DNA from: an uncultured Marvinbryantia sp.
GTDB taxonomy: Bacteria; Bacillota; Clostridia; Lachnospirales; Lachnospiraceae
Direction: 5' to 3'
DNA: 63,366 bases
Assembly (NCBI RefSeq): GCF_905201705.1
Contig: NZ_CAJKOX010000027.1
Location: 1 to 63,366 of the forward strand
This document shows positions 58,060-63,366 of the stretch, piece by piece; position 1 is the first letter of the stretch, and every line of letters starts with the position of its first letter. The position numbers and the translations under genes were made by a program. The notes below the pieces were generated by a model. That model was not told the origin of the DNA and made no database searches. It worked only from the letters and a program-made list of their open reading frames with translations.

Positions 58060-58902
58060 ATGTATAATAACACAAAATACTGCTCCGTGTTCAATTCAGA
58101 TTCTTCTGAAACGGTTGCATATAATACCCCTCTGTTCCCCGCCTATGTGGTATACGGACTCCTTTCCTCCTATCCGGACTATTCTTCCGTCAGCCACTGG
58201 CACAAGGATCTGGAGTTTATTCTGATAAAAAAGGGAACTATGACCTATAATGTAAACGGCCGGCTGATCGATCTGGAGAAAGGCAGCGGAATCATGGTAA
58301 ACAGCTATCAGCTCCACTATGGCTTTTCTGCGGAACATAACGAATGCGAATTTGTCTGCATCCTGCTTTCCCCGGAATTATTGCAAGTGAACGATTGGTT
58401 TTACCAGAACTATATTGAGCCTGTCACCGAAAATTCAGCATACCCTTACCTGTATCTTAACCGGAATGGCTGGATGGCGTCCGTCATGGAAAAACTGGAT
58501 GAGATTTATGATTCTTTTGGCAAAATCCCTGCAGACCCTTTATCCTATTTTGAATTGATGGAAGATTATTTTATGCTCATGAAAATATTGTATGAAAATC
58601 TCGATATTGGAAGCCAGACACGGAAACCGGAATCTCCCGACCTGTCTTCCCTCAGAAGCATGATGACCTACATAGAGGAACACTACATGGAGCACATCAC
58701 TCTGGCAGATATCGCCCTGTCCGGCGCCTGCTGCAAAAGTAAATGTTCCCTGCTCTTTAAAAAGTATCTACGCGATACCCCTATTACTTATACCACGAAG
58801 CTCAGGCTGCGGAAAAGCCTTTCCACGCTGCTTGGCTCAAATAGCAGCATCGCTGACATAGCCATCAGCTCCGGCATCGCCCCTTTTCCTATCGGCATAT
58901 AA
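58060..58902 (+). CDS. AraC-family regulator, C-terminally truncated
   Basis: 280 residues. N-terminal cupin (about 30-150, VSHWHKDLEFILI) and C-terminal HTH. The first helix-turn-helix (ITLADIALSGACCKSKCSLLFKKYL split by its turn) is complete, and the second begins IADIAISSG but then ends IAPFPIGI; the usual FxxxSYFxxxFKKxxG recognition helix is missing. The frame therefore probably lost its 3' end. It may be inactive or a pseudogene. Divergent from the acetyltransferase gene. Confidence 0.7.
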   Translation: MYNNTKYCSVFNSDSSETVAYNTPLFPAYVVYGLLSSYPDYSSVSHWHKDLEFILIKKGTMTYNVNGRLIDLEKGSGIMVNSYQLHYGFSAEHNECEFVCILLSPELLQVNDWFYQNYIEPVTENSAYPYLYLNRNGWMASVMEKLDEIYDSFGKIPADPLSYFELMEDYFMLMKILYENLDIGSQTRKPESPDLSSLRSMMTYIEEHYMEHITLADIALSGACCKSKCSLLFKKYLRDTPITYTTKLRLRKSLSTLLGSNSSIADIAISSGIAPFPIGI

Positions 58903-58944
58903 GTAAGAGCCATTCCATAAATGAACAGCTCCCGCACAATTTCT

Positions 58945-59478
58945 TTATAAAAGGGCGTGCCCCTTTTCACAGATCTGGTAGATTTCCTCCAGTTTTTCTT
59001 CAATCATCGGCTCATACTTCTCTTTTTTCTTCTCCACCAGCCGCCGGTACAGAAAATAAGGAAGGATCCATCCGATAAATGCCGGTATGGCAAGGAGGAT
59101 GCACAGCCAGATAATCGGCGGCGTATGGACGACCGCAAAGGTGGAACCCGCCATGAACGCCGTCCCGATGATTCCTGTTACCAGCGCCCACACCGTTGGC
59201 ATCCGGGTTTTTGCCTCTTCCATCACTTCGATTTCATGGGTACAGGCTTCAAAATTTCTCTGCAGCCTTGTCAGTTCCATCTTATTTACAATCTTACGGT
59301 TCCGCTTCATGCGGAGCGTGACGTTGTGAGAGGCGGGGCGGATGTTTTCCGAAGGCTGCTCTGTTTCCTCCATCTCCCATCCAAAGTTCTCATAGCAGTC
59401 TGCATACATGGATGCCTGCTCCCTGGGAACCGTAACCTCTTTATATTCATAACCGATATATTCTTTCTTTTCCCGCAT
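58945..59478 (-). CDS. two-TM membrane protein of the third two-component operon
   Basis: 177 residues. A soluble head (EYKEVTVPREQAS, about 1-75) is followed by a coiled charged linker, two helices (about 98-118 and 124-144) and a cytoplasmic coiled tail. Family not recognised. Translationally joined to the kinase gene by a one-base overlap. May be a sensor accessory protein. Confidence 0.7.
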   Translation of the reverse strand: MREKKEYIGYEYKEVTVPREQASMYADCYENFGWEMEETEQPSENIRPASHNVTLRMKRNRKIVNKMELTRLQRNFEACTHEIEVMEEAKTRMPTVWALVTGIIGTAFMAGSTFAVVHTPPIIWLCILLAIPAFIGWILPYFLYRRLVEKKKEKYEPMIEEKLEEIYQICEKGHALL

Positions 59479-60584
59479 TATCTTTCCTCCGTTTCCATTC
59501 TGCTGTCCGCAGGAAGCAGCGGCAGGGTTACCGTAAATACCGACCCTTTCCCCGCGGTGCTTTCCACAGTAATGCTTCCATCCGATAACTGCAGGATTCT
59601 TTTTACCAGTGCAAGCCCCAGACCATTCCCCTGTGTGGAATGGGAAGCATCTCCCTGATAAAACTTGTCAAACACATGCTTTACCGTCTCTTCATCCATA
59701 CCGCATCCGGTATCCGCCACGGAAACCGTGACATTCTCCCCATCGGAAATCTGTGAAAGTGTGATTGTTCCTCCGGACGGTGTAAACTTTACCGCATTGG
59801 ACAGAAGGTTCGTCCATACCAGTTCCAGCAGCCCTTCATCCGCCATGATCGTTACCCTCTCTTCCAGCTCTGCCTCAAATTCAATGTTTTTTTCCTCCCA
59901 TTGATTCTCAAACTGCAGCGCACAGTCACTGAGCTGCCTGCACAGATCATAGCTTTGGGATACCGGCTGGATGACCTGCTTTTCCAGCTTATTCAGTTTC
60001 AGCATATTCGTGATCAGATTTCCAAGGCGCTCGGAAGAGCGCAGAATGTTCCGGGTATATTCCCTCTGGGTTTCTTTTGGCAGCTCTTCTTTTTCCAGAA
60101 GCTGTGCATTGGTGTAAATCACAGAGAGCGGCGTCTTGAATTCATGGGACACATCGGAAAAAAAGTCTGTTTTCATCGTCTCCATGCTTCCCAATTCTTC
60201 TACCATCTTATTGAAGTCCATAATCATGACATCCAGGTAATCCCATTTGTCCGGCGTGTTCATGGTCGGTACGTAGACGGAAAAATCTCCGTTGGCCACA
60301 AGACTGGTAGCTTTCGCCAGTGTCTGCATCGGGACTTCGTAAGCCTTTTCCATCCGGTAACGGGTATAGCGTGTCACGCCGCCTGCCACCAGCGCCCAAT
60401 AAACTAATGGTATGAGTATCTGCAGCCACCAGCTGAAATTTTCTTCCTCTCCCAGAACAACCAGCCCCATATGCACCCCGGACATCAGAAGCAGTATCAC
60501 AAAAAGCACTGCAAAAAGAGATACCGGGAAACGGGACTGGCGGACTTTTTCCACGCTTTTTCTTCTATCCCCTGTCCCTGTCAT
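59478..60584 (-). CDS. sensor histidine kinase (system 3)
   Basis: 368 residues. Two helices (about 20-40 and 55-70), HAMP, phospho-His in DVSHEFKTPL, ATPase with NLLSNAVKF, DTGCGM and GNGLGLAL. Little extracellular sequence between the helices, so it likely senses within the membrane or through partners. The relic at 41841 derives from this gene or a sister. Overlaps both neighbours. Confidence 0.92.
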   Translation of the reverse strand: MTGTGDRRKSVEKVRQSRFPVSLFAVLFVILLLMSGVHMGLVVLGEEENFSWWLQILIPLVYWALVAGGVTRYTRYRMEKAYEVPMQTLAKATSLVANGDFSVYVPTMNTPDKWDYLDVMIMDFNKMVEELGSMETMKTDFFSDVSHEFKTPLSVIYTNAQLLEKEELPKETQREYTRNILRSSERLGNLITNMLKLNKLEKQVIQPVSQSYDLCRQLSDCALQFENQWEEKNIEFEAELEERVTIMADEGLLELVWTNLLSNAVKFTPSGGTITLSQISDGENVTVSVADTGCGMDEETVKHVFDKFYQGDASHSTQGNGLGLALVKRILQLSDGSITVESTAGKGSVFTVTLPLLPADSRMETEER

Positions 60585-61252
60585 TTCAGCACCGCCTTAT
60601 ATCCCAGTCCACGGACTGTTTTAATTTCAAACCCGTCGCAGCCGGAGAATTTGTCCCGGAGCTTTGTAATATACACGTCCACCGCCCGCAGGCTGGTATC
60701 GCTGTCCACGCCCCAGAACTCATCCATAAGCTGCGCCCGTGAAAATGTTTTGTTTGGATAAGAAAGCAGTTTATAAAGAATGTTAAATTCCCTGGTCGTC
60801 ACGGGAATTTCTTCCCCGCTTACAACCGCCGTCATCGCATCCCCGTCCAGCTCCAGATTTCCCACCTCCAGCCTTCGGTGTGTTTCAATATTCGCCCTGC
60901 GCAGAAGCGCCCGGACACGCAGGAGAAGCTCATCCAGCTCCAGCGGCTTTACCATATAATCATCGATCCCAAGCTGGAACCCCTTCTGTTTGGAAGGCAG
61001 ATCGTCCTTTGCCGACATAAACAGGATCGGGATATGGCGGTTTACCTTCCGGACCGTCTCCGCAAATTCAAACCCGTCAATTTCCGGCATCATAATATCA
61101 GAAATAATCAGGTCATACAGATTATTGTACATTTCGTCATAAGCGTCTCTTGCACCCAGACATCCTTTTACCTGAAAACCGCTGTCGCTTAAGTAGGTAC
61201 ATACCGTCTGGTTTAATTTTACGTCATCCTCCACTACAAGAATCTTTACCAC
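60581..61252 (-). CDS. OmpR-family response regulator (system 3)
   Basis: 223 residues. Receiver with VVEDDVKLNQTVC, phospho-Asp in ISDIMMPEIDG, KPLELDELLLRV and winged helix ending VRGLGYKAVLK. Overlaps the kinase start by four bases and the upstream membrane gene by 29. Confidence 0.92.
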   Translation of the reverse strand: MVKILVVEDDVKLNQTVCTYLSDSGFQVKGCLGARDAYDEMYNNLYDLIISDIMMPEIDGFEFAETVRKVNRHIPILFMSAKDDLPSKQKGFQLGIDDYMVKPLELDELLLRVRALLRRANIETHRRLEVGNLELDGDAMTAVVSGEEIPVTTREFNILYKLLSYPNKTFSRAQLMDEFWGVDSDTSLRAVDVYITKLRDKFSGCDGFEIKTVRGLGYKAVLK

Positions 61253-62189
61253 GTTCTCTTACCTCCCGTTTTTTATTCCCGTTTTTTATATTTCCTATCT
61301 GTACCGTTGTCCGGATAATTATCGTGACCGCCATTCCCAGAACGATCAGACACACGGCTGTCCCTGTCAGGGCTGTCATGCGCTGGCGGAAAGCCGCATC
61401 CCCTGCCGCCCCGAACTGTGTCAGCATGGCAGTTTCCAGGGAAAGCATGGATACAAGAGCAGCCGTCAGGTTAATGACCTTTGCCGCCGAAAGAACAGGA
61501 CTGCCGTATTTCCGGAACCTGATCACATTCCGGACTGCCGTAATGACTGCATAAAAGGTATACATTGCCATCAGATAGATCAGCATTCCCGGATAGGTAA
61601 AGCCGCTGTTTTTCCGGACTACAAGAATCGTCATTCCGGCCAGCGCCCAATCAAGGATCATCAGAACAATGCCGCACATCCGGCATCTGTATAATTCCCG
61701 GATCCGGTTTTCTTCCCCTGCTTCCTTCGTTCTCACATGATGGAGCAGCGAAAAACGCATCACCGCCAGAAGAATATAATAAACCGCCAGTGTCCCGAAC
61801 CAGACAGAGCGGTAACAGATTCCGGAAAACAGCTTCAAGCCTGCGTAAAGCAGGTTGATAAACAATCCCGGATATAAAGAAATCTCCGCCCGGAACGCAG
61901 ATTCCTTCACATACCGTTCCACAAAAGAAATCCCTTTCAGTTTCTTTACAAGGTAATTCTCTTCCATCTCAGAACGAAACCACTTCGTCAGCCGGAAAAC
62001 GCCCGTACAGGTAATGATAAGCGCATAACTGGACAGGACATAAGCAGCATAACAAATAGACTGCGGCACAGAAAGGTCTGCAAACACCCATATTAAAAGC
62101 AGAAAAGACGGAACGGCAATCAGCAGGGTTGGGATTAGCGGTAAAATACACCGTTTTTTTATGGATTTAAAAATCTTCTGTAAATCCAT
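61224..62189 (-). CDS. polytopic membrane protein of the third two-component operon
   Basis: 321 residues, about eight helices and little loop sequence. Not recognised as a known transporter family. ATG at 62189 follows GAGGTG. Overlap with the response regulator shows it is in the operon. Candidate sensor or immunity partner for the kinase. Confidence 0.7.
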   Translation of the reverse strand: MDLQKIFKSIKKRCILPLIPTLLIAVPSFLLLIWVFADLSVPQSICYAAYVLSSYALIITCTGVFRLTKWFRSEMEENYLVKKLKGISFVERYVKESAFRAEISLYPGLFINLLYAGLKLFSGICYRSVWFGTLAVYYILLAVMRFSLLHHVRTKEAGEENRIRELYRCRMCGIVLMILDWALAGMTILVVRKNSGFTYPGMLIYLMAMYTFYAVITAVRNVIRFRKYGSPVLSAAKVINLTAALVSMLSLETAMLTQFGAAGDAAFRQRMTALTGTAVCLIVLGMAVTIIIRTTVQIGNIKNGNKKREVRERGKDSCSGG

Positions 62190-62331
62190 TTTACACCTCA
62201 CATAACGGAAAATCTACCGATTCTTTGCTGCCACTATACCCCGCTTTTATTCATGTTTTGTTTGAGAAATGTTTCAGATTTATTAAATTGCTACTATCTG
62301 GAGTATCTGCGGTGAACTGGTTATGAAAAAT

Positions 62332-62395
62332 AGCCCACCCGGTAACCGTTCCAACTGTGTTCAATAACACAGGCGGATTACCTGCCTGGTGGGCT
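62332..62395 (-). terminator. large nested terminator hairpin
   Basis: AGCCCACC and GGTGGGCT pair, enclosing GGTAACCG/CGGATTACC and an inner GTGTT-CAAT-AACAC hairpin, followed on the minus strand by ATTTTTC. It lies 43 bases after the secreted-protein gene. Confidence 0.65.
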
Positions 62396-62437
62396 GGATA
62401 TTCTGTAATTTTTAACACTGGCTGAGTCTATTCTGCC

Positions 62438-63097
62438 TCACCCTTCATTGATTGTGACTGTGACCGTACCGATCTGGGCATTAGTACCGAAATCCGGCAC
62501 AGTACCCAGACCATAACTATACATACCAAACTCAACATAAGCAGAAGGCGCGGCATCCGGATTACCTTCGGATTCTACAGACGCATCCGCAAGCGACAAG
62601 GCCGCCGCCACATCATACATATCACCAGATGTAAATCCTTTATCTTCATGCCAAATACTATCATTATACATATAAACCGACATAACCTGATAAAACTCAT
62701 CTGATGCCCGTTTGAATCCAACCGTCGCATCAATCGCTGTATTGGAGTGGTTCGTCACAGTGATCGTGGATGATTGATCCCCATTCGCATTAAACCATCC
62801 CGTTGATGAATCAGTTGTGTATGTATGTGTGTCCGGGTCCCATATTCTTGATTCACCGGCTTTGTACGTGAAGTCAAGGGAATCCCACACAATATCCACA
62901 CGGTAGACAGTACCTGCCGTTCCTTCAACGTAAGTGCCCCTGACGGCTTGTGATGCTGTCCCCTGGTTTTCATTAATCGTTTCCGCCGCCACCGACGCCA
63001 CATTCGTCATACTGGCGCACATAGCCGCCGCTGTCAACAAGGCTGTGGTTTTTCTGAATTTCCTCATTGCATCGCTTCTCATTGTGTTGCCCTTCAT
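62438..63097 (-). CDS. secreted protein of unknown function
   Basis: 219 residues. Signal peptide (about 1-40, RKTTALLTAAAMCASM with AxA cleavage near 43) then a beta-rich domain (TVYRVDIVWDSLDFTYKAG and STITVTNHSNTAI). Repeated short beta strands look like an Ig-like secretory domain as in Lachnospiraceae surface proteins. No anchor motif. GGGAGGG precedes the ATG at 63097. Confidence 0.75.
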   Translation of the reverse strand: MKGNTMRSDAMRKFRKTTALLTAAAMCASMTNVASVAAETINENQGTASQAVRGTYVEGTAGTVYRVDIVWDSLDFTYKAGESRIWDPDTHTYTTDSSTGWFNANGDQSSTITVTNHSNTAIDATVGFKRASDEFYQVMSVYMYNDSIWHEDKGFTSGDMYDVAAALSLADASVESEGNPDAAPSAYVEFGMYSYGLGTVPDFGTNAQIGTVTVTINEG

Positions 63098-63213
63098 GTA
63101 TTGCCCTCCCTTGCTGTATTGTATACTTTTCAGGACTTCCCGCCGTACTTGCTGCACCTGCCGTATTACTCGCATCTGCTGTACCTCTCATGCTGCTTCT
63201 TTTTAAGCAGCAA

Positions 63214-63260
63214 AAAACCGCTGGCTGTCAGGGCATACTGCACCTATAGTCAACGGTTTT
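63214..63260 (-). terminator. hairpin upstream of the secreted-protein gene
   Basis: AAAACCGTTG and CAGCGGTTTT (minus strand) form a ten-pair stem with a wobble and a TTTTTT tail. A further TGCTGCTT/AAGCAGCA hairpin at 63191-63212 follows. May end an upstream gene or attenuate this one. No gene is seen in 63098-63312. Confidence 0.55.
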
Positions 63261-63312
63261 ATTATCGGTATTGGATTTTGCGTAAAAGAATTACAAAAGG
63301 ACAGAGTTACGT

Positions 63313-63364
<52 letters not shown>

Positions 63365-63366
63365 AA

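Overview
The window looks like a chromosomal segment of an anaerobic, low-to-mid GC Firmicute, most likely a Lachnospiraceae-type gut Clostridium. This is inferred from the gene families, strong Shine-Dalgarno sequences and the gene content: class III ribonucleotide reductase, FeoAB, CdaR/PucR and Hol-Tox proteins. There are no rRNA or tRNA genes and no CRISPR array. About 60 protein genes are supported, most on the minus strand.

Layout. 1-3217 is the right end of an integrated element, probably a prophage. It carries a holin-like toxin with an antisense promoter, a two-membrane-segment SLATT (DUF4231) protein, a TIR-like (DUF1863/ThsB-type) protein, and a tyrosine integrase whose end lies beside rlmD. 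3281-9791 is housekeeping: rlmD, an NYN/OST-HTH protein, nth, a MATE pump, NUDIX and AEC genes. 9876-18925 is an autoinducer-2 (Lsr) locus. lsrA-C-D-B-F run leftward; lsrR, lsrK and a cupin gene run rightward from a shared 310-bp control region. lsrG is absent. Next come an HPr paralogue lacking Ser46 and a IICBA sugar PTS protein (18936-21423), then an XRE membrane regulator, a MarR/old-yellow-enzyme pair, dus, feoAB and rlmI.

29448-33419 is a heterodimeric ABC exporter behind a leader with a tiny ORF and two intrinsic terminators, as in leader-peptide attenuation. 34253-37352 is the anaerobic ribonucleotide reductase operon. The catalytic NrdD lacks its C-terminal glycyl-radical motif, and that motif is on a separate 52-residue protein just downstream. 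Paired NrdR boxes sit at the promoter.

37444-41054 holds an ArsR-patatin-nitroreductase operon and a second MATE pump with a structured leader. 41055-42267 is a decayed stretch with relics of a histidine kinase and a LysR regulator. 42270-49983 carries two related two-component systems, one with a P-type ATPase and one with an EamA transporter. 50207-57104 has MarR, MFS, LysR and PucR regulators or transporters, then a mutarotase-like and a GcvT/LigM-like enzyme. 57229-62189 has an acetyltransferase, a truncated AraC regulator and a four-gene two-component operon. The window ends with a secreted protein and a (TGCC)13 microsatellite.

The points I rate highest are the split class III ribonucleotide reductase, the TIR/SLATT pair in the element, the Lsr locus with its cupin and HPr neighbours, and the attenuated exporter leader.
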